A stretch of 64,000 bases of DNA from UBA3210 sp963610315 (GCA_963610315.1 CAVDMV010000001.1:1-64000); one strand, 5' to 3'; shown: positions 7,934 to 17,455, counted from the first letter of the stretch. The notes: generated by a model not told the origin, from the sequence alone. A program made the numbers and translations.

Positions 7934-9478
7934 ATGCCAACAAGAATTTGTCCTAATTGTAATAAAAAAGTATCGACTTCGAGAATAACTTGTCCGCATT
8001 GTTCTTATGAATTTAAGAATAAAGTGTGTCCAGATTGCTTAGAAGAAGTTCAGGTTTCACTTAAAGAATGCCCAACATGTGGTTATTATTTCTTTAATCC
8101 AAATCAAACTATTATTGGAGGAGTAACTTCGAGTGGAGAAAAAAATAATATTAAGGTAGAAGAGAATAAAGTTGAAAAGTCTGCCGAATTTTTAATTTGT
8201 CCTCAATGTGGCTCTTCAGATATAAAAATGGTAAGTCCTACTGAAGGATATTGTTTATATTGTCATACAAAGGTTTATAAAAAACAAGAAACTAACATTA
8301 ATACAAAGAATATTACGATTATTAAGGAGGCTAAAGATACCGTAGTTTATGAAAATAAATACCGCGTTAATCCTGAAGTATCAAAAGAATACATTATGAA
8401 ATTAATGTTAGAACAATTAGTGAAAGAAGACGCACCTATTGAAGTTTTTAATTTTTCTTTTTCATCTTTAAAAAGTAAAGAAATCTTATTTATTGAATCT
8501 GATAAAGGCTTTGAAGTATCTTATCAAGCTCGTGTTGGTTTAGATAAAAAAGAAGCTTATATTGATTATGAATATTATTATGAAGAAGTGCCAGTTACTT
8601 CTTATAATGGTTCAACAACTACTAAATCAGTAAGAAGAGAAAGACCAGTAACTAAATATCGTTCTTATATCGATTGGTCACCAATTGGAGGAAATACTAA
8701 AGCTAATACTGTTAGCTTTACTTCGAATGAAGAATGTTATGAAGTTTATCGAAAGTTCGCTCAAAAGCAAATAGCTAACGTCAATTCCTCATCATTAAAA
8801 AATATTGATGATGAATTTGTTATGAGTGATTACGCTTTAGAAAATATTGATGAACAAGAATATAATAAAATTAAAGGTTATATTTATGCTTCTTTAAATG
8901 GAGATCATATTGATGATATTGAATTTGAAATAAATGCCAAAACAGAAGTAGAAGATATTTATTATTTAACGCCTTTATATATCTTAAATATCGAATGTGA
9001 CGGAAAAACTTATACTAAATACGCTTTCCCATTTGGTAATGATATTTCTATTAATGGCGATAAGATTTTAAATACTAATTCAGTTTTAGAATTTAAAGAA
9101 AGTAAGAATAAAGAAAAAGATAAAAAAGTTGAATCTATCACAGATGAAACTAAAAAAATCATTAAAACAAACAATATTATAACCTGTTTAAGCTATATGG
9201 CTTATTTTATTCTAGTCATCGTTTTAATCAATATGATTAAGAATTCTACTTTTACAACGGTTATTCTTTATGTAAGTTTATTTATTCTTGTAGGAGTCGT
9301 AATTTATTTAATAATTTTTAAAAAGAAAAAAACTAAGATTTCTGATATAAGAATTAGTGAAATAAATAAAGAAATCGAAGATAGTATTAAAAATTATGAA
9401 TTAGATCGAGAAAATTCTTTAAAAGAGATTTTAGAAAGAAAACTAGAAGAATTTAAGATTAAAAATGTCATCGATTAA
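7934..9478 (+). CDS. Zinc-ribbon membrane protein
   Basis: A 514-residue protein of unknown function. Three zinc ribbons lie at the N terminus: Cys6/9/20/23, Cys32/35/46/49 and a third CPQCG...CLYC unit near residues 90-115. A large mixed alpha/beta domain follows (about 135-390), with a Tyr-rich stretch and a PVTSYNGSTTTKSVRRERPV linker. Two hydrophobic helices lie near 415-435 and 440-465, then a charged coiled-coil tail. The ribbons are expected on the cytoplasmic side. AAGGGGG gives a good start. It sits 20 bases after the WYL regulator and ends in its own terminator. Similar proteins are common in gut Bacilli but have no assigned role. Confidence 0.7.
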   Translation: MPTRICPNCNKKVSTSRITCPHCSYEFKNKVCPDCLEEVQVSLKECPTCGYYFFNPNQTIIGGVTSSGEKNNIKVEENKVEKSAEFLICPQCGSSDIKMVSPTEGYCLYCHTKVYKKQETNINTKNITIIKEAKDTVVYENKYRVNPEVSKEYIMKLMLEQLVKEDAPIEVFNFSFSSLKSKEILFIESDKGFEVSYQARVGLDKKEAYIDYEYYYEEVPVTSYNGSTTTKSVRRERPVTKYRSYIDWSPIGGNTKANTVSFTSNEECYEVYRKFAQKQIANVNSSSLKNIDDEFVMSDYALENIDEQEYNKIKGYIYASLNGDHIDDIEFEINAKTEVEDIYYLTPLYILNIECDGKTYTKYAFPFGNDISINGDKILNTNSVLEFKESKNKEKDKKVESITDETKKIIKTNNIITCLSYMAYFILVIVLINMIKNSTFTTVILYVSLFILVGVVIYLIIFKKKKTKISDIRISEINKEIEDSIKNYELDRENSLKEILERKLEEFKIKNVID

Positions 9479-9496
9479 AAAATATAATAAAAAATT

Positions 9497-9531
9497 AGCT
9501 TATGAACGTTTTTTTACTCATAAGCTTTTTT
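9497..9531 (+). terminator. Rho-independent terminator
   Basis: AGCTTATGA (9497-9505) pairs perfectly with TCATAAGCT (9518-9526), followed by TTTTTT. Confidence 0.85.
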
Positions 9532-9556
9532 ATAATGATAGTACGGAGGAAAAAAT

Positions 9557-10873
9557 ATGAAAGAAATTAAATGTCCACATTGTAATAAGGTCTTCTCAGT
9601 CGATGAAGATTCTTACACATCTATTCTTAACCAGGTTAAAAACGAGGCTTATAAGGAGGATTTAAGTAAGCTAAAGGAAAATCTTGAAGAAAAATTTCAT
9701 CTTGAACTAGAAGCTAAAAATAAAGATTATCAAGCTCAAATTAAGGAATTAGAATTTAAATTAAAGAATTCTAAATCACAAAATGAATTAGAAGTTTCAA
9801 AAGTAACTTCTTCTAAAGATAATGAAATTACTTCATTAAAAGAAGAAATTAAGAATTTAAAACAAAATTATGAATTACAACAAAAGACTAAAGTATTAGA
9901 ACTTGAATCTAACTTTAACAAACAAATTAGTGATATTAAAGAAGAGAACTTAAAACTAAATAATGAAAAAGAAAATAAGATTATCTCTTTAGAAAATAAG
10001 CTTAACGGAATTAATAATGAAAATGCTTTAAAAGAAGAAAACATCAAGAAACAATATGATTTAGCTTTAAAAACCAAAGATGAACAAATTGCTTATTATA
10101 AAGATTTAAAGACTAAGATGTCGACTAAGATGATTGGTGAAACACTTGAACAACATTGTAAATTATCATTTGAACAAGTTCGTCAAATGGCTTTTCCAAA
10201 TGCTTATTTTGAAAAAGATAATAAAGTTTCTGAAGCAAGTTCTTCTAAAGGAGATTTCATCTTTAGAGATTATTCAGATGACGGCATTGAATTTATTTCA
10301 ATCATGTTTGAAATGAAAAATGAAGCAAACACAACTTCAACTAAACATAAAAATGAAGATTTCTTAAAAGAACTTGATAAAGATAGAAATGAAAAAGGTT
10401 GTGAATATGCAATTTTAGTTAGTTTACTAGAAACTGATAACGAACTATATAATCAAGGAATTGTCGATGTTTCACATAAATATCCTAAGATGTTTATCAT
10501 CCGTCCAAATTTCTTTATCCCATTAATTTCTTTATTAAGAAATGCGGCAAAAAAATCTATCGATGATAAAAGAGAACTTCTTCTTTATAAAAAACAAAAC
10601 ATTGATGTCACTAATTTCGAAAATAAGATGAACGACTTTAAAGATAAGTTCAATCGTAATTATGAACTTGCAGAAAAGAAATTCCAAAAGAGTATTGAAG
10701 ATATTGATAAAGCGATAAAGAATCTTCAAGATATGAAAGATAATTTACTTGGAGTTAGTAATAATTTACGTCTCGCGAATGAAAAAGCCCAAGATTTAAC
10801 GATTAAAAGATTAACACGTGATAATCCGACGATGAAAGAAAAATTCGAACAAGCTAAAAATAATGTTGATTAA
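9557..10873 (+). CDS. DUF2130 family coiled-coil protein
   Basis: A 438-residue protein. It opens with the family's short zinc-binding start EIKCPHCNKVF (Cys6, Cys9). A long coiled coil covers about residues 25-185. A compact alpha/beta domain follows (about 195-330: GETLEQHCKLSFEQVRQMAFP, GDFIFRD, FEMKNEANTTSTKHKNEDFL, YAILVSLLE), then a second coiled coil. The domain resembles a PD-(D/E)xK nuclease-like core, and the family is often compared with RmuC, but the function is not established. CGGAGGA precedes the ATG. It is a single-gene unit between two terminators. Confidence 0.85.
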   Translation: MKEIKCPHCNKVFSVDEDSYTSILNQVKNEAYKEDLSKLKENLEEKFHLELEAKNKDYQAQIKELEFKLKNSKSQNELEVSKVTSSKDNEITSLKEEIKNLKQNYELQQKTKVLELESNFNKQISDIKEENLKLNNEKENKIISLENKLNGINNENALKEENIKKQYDLALKTKDEQIAYYKDLKTKMSTKMIGETLEQHCKLSFEQVRQMAFPNAYFEKDNKVSEASSSKGDFIFRDYSDDGIEFISIMFEMKNEANTTSTKHKNEDFLKELDKDRNEKGCEYAILVSLLETDNELYNQGIVDVSHKYPKMFIIRPNFFIPLISLLRNAAKKSIDDKRELLLYKKQNIDVTNFENKMNDFKDKFNRNYELAEKKFQKSIEDIDKAIKNLQDMKDNLLGVSNNLRLANEKAQDLTIKRLTRDNPTMKEKFEQAKNNVD

Positions 10874-10880
10874 TAAGAAA

Positions 10881-10908
10881 AAATAAGAGGTCAAAAGCCT
10901 CTTATTTT
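10881..10908. terminator. Bidirectional terminator between convergent genes
   Basis: AAATAAGAGG (10881-10890) pairs with CCTCTTATTT (10898-10907). A-rich and T-rich flanks let it work for the DUF2130 gene on + and the S41 lipoprotein on -. Confidence 0.85.
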
Positions 10909-10910
10909 CC

Positions 10911-12686
10911 TTATAATGAACTTAAATATGTATCTAATTTACTTGGTGAATAGAAATATGATGAATCTAATTTATAATCGACTGTAATACCATTATCCGC
11001 GGTAGAACCATCTTTATAAACATATCTTAAAGTTGATGACATATTAAATGAAGTTCCATCAACTGAAATACCTCCGCGAATGGAACAATCGCCTCCAGAA
11101 GAAGTTTGACCGATAATTTTTGCTTTTGCGTTATCTTTAGATAGCATTGCAAAAAGGTTCGCGCTAGAAAAGGAGGCTGGTGAAGTTAAAACATAGAATT
11201 TATATTTTCCTTCATAAGAATCGTTATCGGTTAAATTACCATCTAAGTTATTATCGACATTTACTGCTTCAATGAATTTTGCTCCAGTTACTGGATTAAT
11301 AATATTGACCTTAACTGGATCATTACTAATAAATGAATAAGCATAAGCTAGGGCGGTCGATTCACCACCTAAATTAACGCTTAAATCAAAGACAACATTT
11401 TTAATAGTAGTATTTTTTTCAATTTCTTTAAATGAATTATAAATAATACCAAATGTTGAAGTGTTAGTTGATATATGTTCTAAATCTAAGGTCTCACTAG
11501 TACATGCAAATGTATCGAATCTAATAACCGCGGTAGAACCGGAAATATCTAAATTTTTATTTAATGAACCTCTTTCATTACCTAATGTAACATATGAATT
11601 ATAAACTTGTTGATATTTAGTATCATAATCGCTTAATGCGTAAAATAATTTGCTGTTCATCGTAGAGTTATATTCACATGTATGACCACGATAATTAAAA
11701 CAAGTATGTCCTCCATCATTAAAGACTTGGTTAATCGCTTTAGCTATTGCGTTATCTGCAATCCCTGAATTACTTGATAACATATTTTTCTTAATGCCTA
11801 ATTCATCTAAACGTGCATCTAAAGAAGTAAAATTATAACTAGAGAGTTTACCGCTGAAATATGTCATTTCAAATAAGAATGAATTATAAAAATAATTAGA
11901 ATAATCGCTAGTTCTTTCTTTTTCTTGATTATACGCACCTGAATAATATTTTCTTCCATATGTATTTAATGCGCCAGAAGAAGAAATAAATGAATTTAAA
12001 TTGACGTTAAATATATCAGTTCCGTTAAAGACATAACGATTATAATTTTGTGAAACGCTGATACATTCTAGATATGAAAAAGGAATATAAAATTCATTAT
12101 TATAAGAAATTAGATTAGTAGAGAAATCTTTTAATTTAATGACCATTTCTTTTCCTTTAGTATATGAACAACCTTCGTTATTTAATGAAATTACTTTTGA
12201 CTCATAATTTGTAATAGTAAAGATATCAGTTGGTAAATTAGCGTTACCATTTGTATTATTAAACATATCAAAATCACTAAAAGTAAGTGTGTCATTAACT
12301 GGATCTAACGTCATGGTTGCTTTACTAATTAAATTAGTGACGACGTTACCATTAATTGAAAAGATCTTTTTATTATTAAAAACAAAATTAATAAATGAAC
12401 TTTCATAAAATTCTTTGACGTTAGTATAAGGAACATCTTTATTATCAAAATAATAGATATCTAGATTACCTTCTTCAACCCCGTTATAATAAACATAAGC
12501 GTTAACAGTTTTTGTAATATTTCCTTCATTAGCATATGAGCTAGAAGAAGTATTTGAGCTAGTAGAACTATTAGAACTACTAGAAGAAGACGCTTCACTA
12601 TAAGAAGAACTTGTTCCGGTAGACGAACAAGAAGTAAATGACATCAATAATGATAGTGATAAAGTTAAAATTAATTTTTTATTCAT
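10911..12686 (-). CDS. Secreted lipoprotein protease, S41 family (tricorn-like)
   Basis: A 591-residue lipoprotein. The signal peptide ends with Phe17-Thr-Ser-Cys20 as the lipobox, then a Ser-rich tether to about residue 52. The C-terminal half is an S41 peptidase: VVFDLSVNLGGES matches the core strand, TSPASFSSANLFAML holds the nucleophile (Ser507 or Ser508), and IIGQTSSGGD follows. CtpA-type enzymes have a catalytic Lys where this protein has Gly, whereas tricorn/IRBP-type members have a Gly-Gly and use His. NDGGHT with His327 supplies such a His. It is the only - strand gene left of dif, so it faces replication. It is divergent from another Ser-rich lipoprotein with a shared control region. 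Confidence 0.8.
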   Translation of the reverse strand: MNKKLILTLSLSLLMSFTSCSSTGTSSSYSEASSSSSSNSSTSSNTSSSSYANEGNITKTVNAYVYYNGVEEGNLDIYYFDNKDVPYTNVKEFYESSFINFVFNNKKIFSINGNVVTNLISKATMTLDPVNDTLTFSDFDMFNNTNGNANLPTDIFTITNYESKVISLNNEGCSYTKGKEMVIKLKDFSTNLISYNNEFYIPFSYLECISVSQNYNRYVFNGTDIFNVNLNSFISSSGALNTYGRKYYSGAYNQEKERTSDYSNYFYNSFLFEMTYFSGKLSSYNFTSLDARLDELGIKKNMLSSNSGIADNAIAKAINQVFNDGGHTCFNYRGHTCEYNSTMNSKLFYALSDYDTKYQQVYNSYVTLGNERGSLNKNLDISGSTAVIRFDTFACTSETLDLEHISTNTSTFGIIYNSFKEIEKNTTIKNVVFDLSVNLGGESTALAYAYSFISNDPVKVNIINPVTGAKFIEAVNVDNNLDGNLTDNDSYEGKYKFYVLTSPASFSSANLFAMLSKDNAKAKIIGQTSSGGDCSIRGGISVDGTSFNMSSTLRYVYKDGSTADNGITVDYKLDSSYFYSPSKLDTYLSSL

Positions 12687-12743
12687 AAGTTACCTCGTTT
12701 AATTAGTTAAATTATATTACTTATGGTATTTATTTTTAAGATT

Positions 12744-12760
12744 ATGTAAGCGCTTTACAT
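12744..12760. promoter_or_regulatory. LacI/CcpA-type operator-like palindrome
   Basis: ATGTAAGCGCTTTACAT is a near-perfect dyad around AAGCGCTT, the core of LacI-family and CcpA sites. One extra T breaks exact symmetry, and it does not fit the strict cre pattern at two positions. It lies between two divergent lipoprotein genes. For the + gene it overlaps a possible -35 (TTTACA, 12754). For the - gene it is just upstream of a -10 (TATAAT, complement of 12711-12716). Confidence 0.5.
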
Positions 12761-12827
12761 ATATTTAATATTTCATGATAAAAAATAAGGAGTATGATTT
12801 TAATAAATATAAACAAGGGGGCAATTT

Positions 12828-15422
12828 ATGAAAAATAAAAAATTATTCGCGACTTTCGCATTAGTTTTATCCTCAGTTTTAGTTTCAGGTTGTACTTCAA
12901 CTCCATCCTCAACTTCTTCTAGTAGTGATAAAGCTTCATCTTCTGCTAGTTCGTCTAGTAGCTCAAGTACTTCAACTCCATCTAGTAGTTCAAGTGCTTC
13001 TAGCTCATCTTCATTACCTGAAATTAATCTTGATGATAGTGAACTATATTATTTAAAAGGTACTTTCCACGGAACTACTGGAACACTTGACCTAAGTGGA
13101 AAAGAAGTTACTTTAACTTCAGAAAACACATCGATCACTTTAAAACCTACTAGCGTGAAAGATGAAGAAATCGATTCTTCTTTAACTACTTTAACTTTAG
13201 GTTTTGATGAACGTTATAATGATGGTACTGCCTATAGAGCTTATGTTGATCTCGAAGGTGATGGTTTCTTACATTTAGAAAAATTAGTTTCTGGAAGTTA
13301 CGTAACTTATGGAACTTATCAACCAGATATCGCTCTTTATCAAGGCGTTTATTCCGCTTACGGTAGTAGTGATATGTATGATGTTTATACGGTTATTACT
13401 AATGATTTTGATACAGTAAGAAACGGTTATTATAACGATCACGTTTATCAAAATTCTTGGTCTAATGAACAATCTTATATTGGTAGAACTCGTATAAGAG
13501 GAACTAAAGAAGCTTCTTATATCACATATGAAGAATATGACTCAGATGGTGATGGTTGGGGTGAAAACGAACTCATCAAAGAAGAAAATAGAGTTCGTTT
13601 ATATGATAGAACTTGGGAAATGGATAATGCCGTCACTGACTTTGGTCTAATTCAATGCTTAGAAATTTTTGATGGAACTTCTGTAATAGGTATCGGAGCT
13701 GATCTAGAAGAAGGAATTCTATATTACGGTGATGAAGAAGGCACATTAGAAATTAAAAATGATGAAAAAGGATTTTATATTTTATCTACTCTAGAAGAAA
13801 AAGAAACTAAAATTCGTTTTTATCATCACTATGTTACTTTTGAAGTAGATAGTGAAGTTAAGGTTTATCCAATTAATGATACTTCTGAAATGGCAGGTAC
13901 TTTTACTGATAAAACTAATACTATTTCTTACGTACAAGATTCTGATACAGAAGAATATAAATTAACATTTAATGATGAAGAAACTGACTTTACTTATGTA
14001 ATTCATAATAATCGTAAAGCAATCTCATTTACTAAAGGCGGCGTTACTTATATTATCACTCCAGAAAAAAGTGAAACTGCGATTAAAGTAAGCGTTAACG
14101 GAACAGAAACTTATTATTTAAATGATGAAGAATTCGCTTCGATTTTTGCGAACACTTATGTTACTCATAGTGATGGTGAAACTTCTACATTTGTTATTAA
14201 TGATGATTTAACATTTACATTTGGAGAAACTTCTGGACAAGGAACTTATGTCTATTCTCATGGCTATACTTATCCTTCATTAAAGATGGATGATATGGAA
14301 TTAAAGATTATTAATTCAACATTAGGTTTATATGAAGTTTCAATGGGTGGAACAACAAAACTTGCTTATAGTAAATCTACCTTAGATTCAGTTTATGGCA
14401 CATATTCATCTAACGGCGTAGATACATTAACTATTGATGAAAAATATGTCACAATCGGTGATAAAAAATATGAATATGATTTCTCTTATTATCTACCTTC
14501 ATCTTCCTCTTGGACTCAATTCGCAGTTAGCTTAAAAGGAACAGAAGTAGAAACTTTAGTCGCTTGTAATTTAGCAGGAACTGTTGTAACTATTGAAGAT
14601 GATGTTGAATCTAAATATTATGTTTCAAAAGATATCTTTACTACTATCGCGGGCACTTATTCTGCCTATGGAAAATATGGTATTGAAAATATTAAGATTA
14701 GTAGTGAAGGTAAACTAACATTAGATACAACTAATGAAGATGGTACTGGTTTAGATAGAGATGTTGAATACCCATATTACATCATCACTAATGAAGATTA
14801 TGGTTATATTGCAGAAATAATCTTTACTTATAAAGGAGCTTCTGTTGCTTTAGACGTTTATTCTGATCACGTATCAATTGGAACATTAAATTATTATGAA
14901 TCGACATTAACTACTTCTTGGGGTGTTTATACTGATGAGGCTAAAGAAAATATTGTCTTAATCCGTAATGGTGATATTTATGTAAATGGCACTTATGAAA
15001 GTATTTCTTCTTATGAAGAAAATGAAAATACCATTACATTTACTACTTCTAACGGTTCATTAGTAATTACTAAAGGCGATACATTTACCGCGGTTTATAC
15101 TAGTGAAGAAACAACTATTAACTTAACTAGAACATTAAGCTATACAGATTATTCTAAATTTAACGGATCATATACAATTAATGAAAAAGAAGTTACATTT
15201 GGCTTAGATGATACAGGTTTAAATTATCAAGCAGTAATTGATGGATCTAATTTCTCCTTTAGCGATATGAAAGTAAGTATTGTCGATGGAGCAATAAGAT
15301 TAGAAATTTCTGATTATTCAGGTAAATATTATTTAACTCTTAACTTAGAAACTTCTGAAGTAACTACTTCATTTGAAGCGGATAGTTCAATTCCTACTCC
15401 TCCTCCATTCGCGAGATTCTAA
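12828..15422 (+). CDS. Large Ser-rich lipoprotein with repeated beta domains
   Basis: An 864-residue surface lipoprotein of unknown function. A clear signal peptide ends with the lipobox Val-Ser-Gly-Cys22, followed by a Ser/Thr/Pro tether to about residue 62. The rest is beta-strand rich and built from about eight diverged units of 80-100 residues. Each unit opens with Gly-Thr/Val-Tyr/Phe (GTFHGTTGTLDLSG, GVYSAYGSSDMYDV, GTFTDKTNTISYV, GTYSSNGVDTLTID, GTYSAYGKYGIENIK, GVYTDEAKENIVLI, GSYTINEKEVTFG). This looks like a stacked lipocalin-like or beta-sandwich adhesin or binding protein. AAGGGGG gives the start. It is divergent from the S41 lipoprotein and ends in a terminator. Confidence 0.75.
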   Translation: MKNKKLFATFALVLSSVLVSGCTSTPSSTSSSSDKASSSASSSSSSSTSTPSSSSSASSSSSLPEINLDDSELYYLKGTFHGTTGTLDLSGKEVTLTSENTSITLKPTSVKDEEIDSSLTTLTLGFDERYNDGTAYRAYVDLEGDGFLHLEKLVSGSYVTYGTYQPDIALYQGVYSAYGSSDMYDVYTVITNDFDTVRNGYYNDHVYQNSWSNEQSYIGRTRIRGTKEASYITYEEYDSDGDGWGENELIKEENRVRLYDRTWEMDNAVTDFGLIQCLEIFDGTSVIGIGADLEEGILYYGDEEGTLEIKNDEKGFYILSTLEEKETKIRFYHHYVTFEVDSEVKVYPINDTSEMAGTFTDKTNTISYVQDSDTEEYKLTFNDEETDFTYVIHNNRKAISFTKGGVTYIITPEKSETAIKVSVNGTETYYLNDEEFASIFANTYVTHSDGETSTFVINDDLTFTFGETSGQGTYVYSHGYTYPSLKMDDMELKIINSTLGLYEVSMGGTTKLAYSKSTLDSVYGTYSSNGVDTLTIDEKYVTIGDKKYEYDFSYYLPSSSSWTQFAVSLKGTEVETLVACNLAGTVVTIEDDVESKYYVSKDIFTTIAGTYSAYGKYGIENIKISSEGKLTLDTTNEDGTGLDRDVEYPYYIITNEDYGYIAEIIFTYKGASVALDVYSDHVSIGTLNYYESTLTTSWGVYTDEAKENIVLIRNGDIYVNGTYESISSYEENENTITFTTSNGSLVITKGDTFTAVYTSEETTINLTRTLSYTDYSKFNGSYTINEKEVTFGLDDTGLNYQAVIDGSNFSFSDMKVSIVDGAIRLEISDYSGKYYLTLNLETSEVTTSFEADSSIPTPPPFARF

Positions 15423-15429
15423 AAATATT

Positions 15430-15456
15430 AAGCAGTTCGTTTGAACTGCTTTTAAT
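15430..15456 (+). terminator. Rho-independent terminator
   Basis: AAGCAGTTC (15430-15438) and GAACTGCTT (15443-15451) form a 9-bp perfect stem with a GTTT loop, followed by TTTAATTT. Confidence 0.88.
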
Positions 15457-15508
15457 TTACTTTTCTTCAGTTATGAATAATCTTATTTAATAAATTAAAT
15501 AAATTTTG

Positions 15509-15514
15509 TATAAT
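15509..15514 (+). promoter_or_regulatory. Probable -10 of the yqeG-yqeH-nadD operon
   Basis: A perfect TATAAT preceded by TTTTG lies 18 bases upstream of the yqeG start. The -35 at the right distance (TTTAAT, 15486-15491) is weak. Confidence 0.45.
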
Positions 15515-15531
15515 GTTACCGAGGTAAAATT

Positions 15532-16059
15532 ATGAGATGTTTTGAACCAACTTATTACGCAGCAAATATCTATTCAATTCCATTATCTTTCTATAAAGAA
15601 AATGGTATTAAGGTATTATTTTTAGATTTAGATAACACTTTAGATGCTTTTGATGCATTAGTTCCTTCTTTAGAAGCAACTGAATTAATAAAAAAACTTA
15701 AAAGTGCTGGATTAGATATTTATATTGTTAGCAATAATCATGAAGAAAGAGTGAAGAATTACGCGGATAAATTAGATGTAAAATATTCATTCCATTCTTT
15801 AAAGCCATTTGCTTTTAGACTCAATAAATTTATTAAAAAACATCATTTAAATAAAAAAGAAATCTTAATGGTTGGTGATCAAACAGTTACGGATATTAAG
15901 TGTTCTAACGCTTTAAAAGTAAGAGGATGCTTAGTAGATAAATTAGTTGAACGCGATCAAATAACTACGACATTTAATCGCTTCTTCGATATTAGAATTC
16001 GAAATAGATTAGTAAAAAAAGGTATTTTAAAAGAAAGGGAAATAAATTATGGAAACTAA
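15532..16059 (+). CDS. yqeG: YqeG-type HAD IIIA phosphatase
   Basis: A 175-residue HAD-superfamily phosphatase of the YqeG/PGP-like type. Motif I is LFLDLDNTLDAFDA, with the two catalytic aspartates of a DxDxT site. Motif II is YIVSNN, and the later MVGDQTVTDIKCSN has the metal-binding aspartates. The physiological substrate of YqeG is not settled; distant relatives hydrolyse phosphatidylglycerol phosphate. GAGGTAA precedes the ATG. It is first in an operon with the same order as in Bacillus and overlaps yqeH by 11 bases. Confidence 0.9.
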   Translation: MRCFEPTYYAANIYSIPLSFYKENGIKVLFLDLDNTLDAFDALVPSLEATELIKKLKSAGLDIYIVSNNHEERVKNYADKLDVKYSFHSLKPFAFRLNKFIKKHHLNKKEILMVGDQTVTDIKCSNALKVRGCLVDKLVERDQITTTFNRFFDIRIRNRLVKKGILKEREINYGN

Positions 16060-17152
16060 ATCATGTTTAGGATGTGGTTTACCACTTCAAAATGAAGATC
16101 CAAACTTACCAGGTTATACTCCAAAAAGTGATTTTGATGAACATAGTTTATGTCAAAGATGCTTTAGATTAAAACACTATGGAGAAAAATATAAAGATAT
16201 TACTTCCATCGCACCAAATTATGAAGAATTATTAAAAAAGGCTATTAAACAACATTCCTTAATCGTTTATATGATTGATTTATTTAATATTGAATCTTCA
16301 ATGATTAAAAATATCGATAAAATCATTAAGAATAATCCTGTCTTAATCGTCGGAAATAAAAGAGATATTTTACCAAAAGAAATGGGTGATGATAAAATCA
16401 AACAATTCGTTTACATCCGTTTAAAAAAGGAAAATATTCATCCTAAAGGAGTAATTCTTACTTCGGCATATTCTTCTTATGGATTAGATGAATTATATGA
16501 AGCGTTACAATATTTATCAAACAAGAAAGATATTTATTTTATTGGCTCATCTTCAGTTGGTAAATCTAGTTTAATTAACGCAATGATTAAGCATTATGCA
16601 AAAAATAAGAGAGATTTTATCGTCACTTCACCTTATTTAGGTACAACATTAGATAAAATAGATGTTCAATTAGAATCAAAATTAAGAGTAATTGATACTC
16701 CTGGAGATATTCCTACTGATTCATATCTAACTTTAGTAGATAAGAATACCTTAAAATATATGATTCCAAGAAATGAAATTAAACCGATAACTTTCCAACT
16801 TAATGAAAAACAATCAATCTTAATTGGAGGTTTAGGAAAAATAAATATTCTTCAAGGAGAAAAAGCGGGTTATACTTGCTATTTTAGTGAAGAGATTACT
16901 CTTCATCGCACTAAAGAAAATGTTTCTAACGAGAAATTTAATTCTTTAGTTAAACAAAATCAAATTCAACCAATCACTAATGTCGTTATCGGAGTAGAGA
17001 ATTTAGTTACATTTAACTTCGTTCTTCCTGAAAAGAAAGTTGATATTGTCATTGTTGGAGTTGGTTTCATCAGCGTATTTGGTCATAAACAAAAAATTTC
17101 TGTCCAAGTACCAGAAAAAGTTAACGTCTTAATTAGAGACGCATACATTTAG
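16049..17152 (+). CDS. yqeH: Ribosome biogenesis GTPase YqeH
   Basis: A 367-residue circularly permuted GTPase that helps assemble the 30S subunit. The N-terminal zinc finger has Cys6, Cys9, Cys35 and Cys38. The GTPase motifs come in permuted order: VGNKRD (G4), SAYSSYG (G5), then GSSSVGKSSL (G1) and DTPGD (G3). The C-terminal part is the beta-rich RNA-binding region of this family. AAAGGGAA precedes the ATG, inside the end of yqeG, so translation is coupled. The usual aroE between yqeH and yhbY in Bacillus is absent. Confidence 0.93.
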   Translation: METKSCLGCGLPLQNEDPNLPGYTPKSDFDEHSLCQRCFRLKHYGEKYKDITSIAPNYEELLKKAIKQHSLIVYMIDLFNIESSMIKNIDKIIKNNPVLIVGNKRDILPKEMGDDKIKQFVYIRLKKENIHPKGVILTSAYSSYGLDELYEALQYLSNKKDIYFIGSSSVGKSSLINAMIKHYAKNKRDFIVTSPYLGTTLDKIDVQLESKLRVIDTPGDIPTDSYLTLVDKNTLKYMIPRNEIKPITFQLNEKQSILIGGLGKINILQGEKAGYTCYFSEEITLHRTKENVSNEKFNSLVKQNQIQPITNVVIGVENLVTFNFVLPEKKVDIVIVGVGFISVFGHKQKISVQVPEKVNVLIRDAYI

Positions 17153-17160
17153 GAGGAAAT

Positions 17161-17454
17161 ATGTTAAATAATAAACAAATTAAATATTTAAAAGGTCTCG
17201 CGAATACCTTAGAAAGCAAATATCAAATTGGTAAGAATGAAATTTCTTCAACTAATCTTGATTTATTAGATAAAGCTTTAACTGCTCATGAATTAATTAA
17301 GGTTTCAGTTCAAAAGTCAGTTTCTGATGATAAGGATGAACTTGCGAGCGTTTTAGAAGAAAAATTACATTGTGAAGTTGTTCAAAAAATAGGATCAGTA
17401 ATCGTTCTTTTTAGAAAGAATTTAAAAGATGGAAAAATCCATCTACCAAATTAA
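17161..17454 (+). CDS. yhbY: YhbY/CRM-domain RNA-binding protein
   Basis: A 97-residue single CRM-domain protein associated with the assembling 50S subunit. It begins LNNKQIKYLKGLANTLESKYQIGKNEIS, which has the KYL(R/K)GLA family start and the GK-G-like loop. It ends KIGSVIVLFRKN, the conserved closing strand. AGGAGG lies 4-9 bases before the ATG. It follows yqeH by 8 bases and is followed one base later by nadD. Confidence 0.9.
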   Translation: MLNNKQIKYLKGLANTLESKYQIGKNEISSTNLDLLDKALTAHELIKVSVQKSVSDDKDELASVLEEKLHCEVVQKIGSVIVLFRKNLKDGKIHLPN

Positions 17455-17455
17455 T

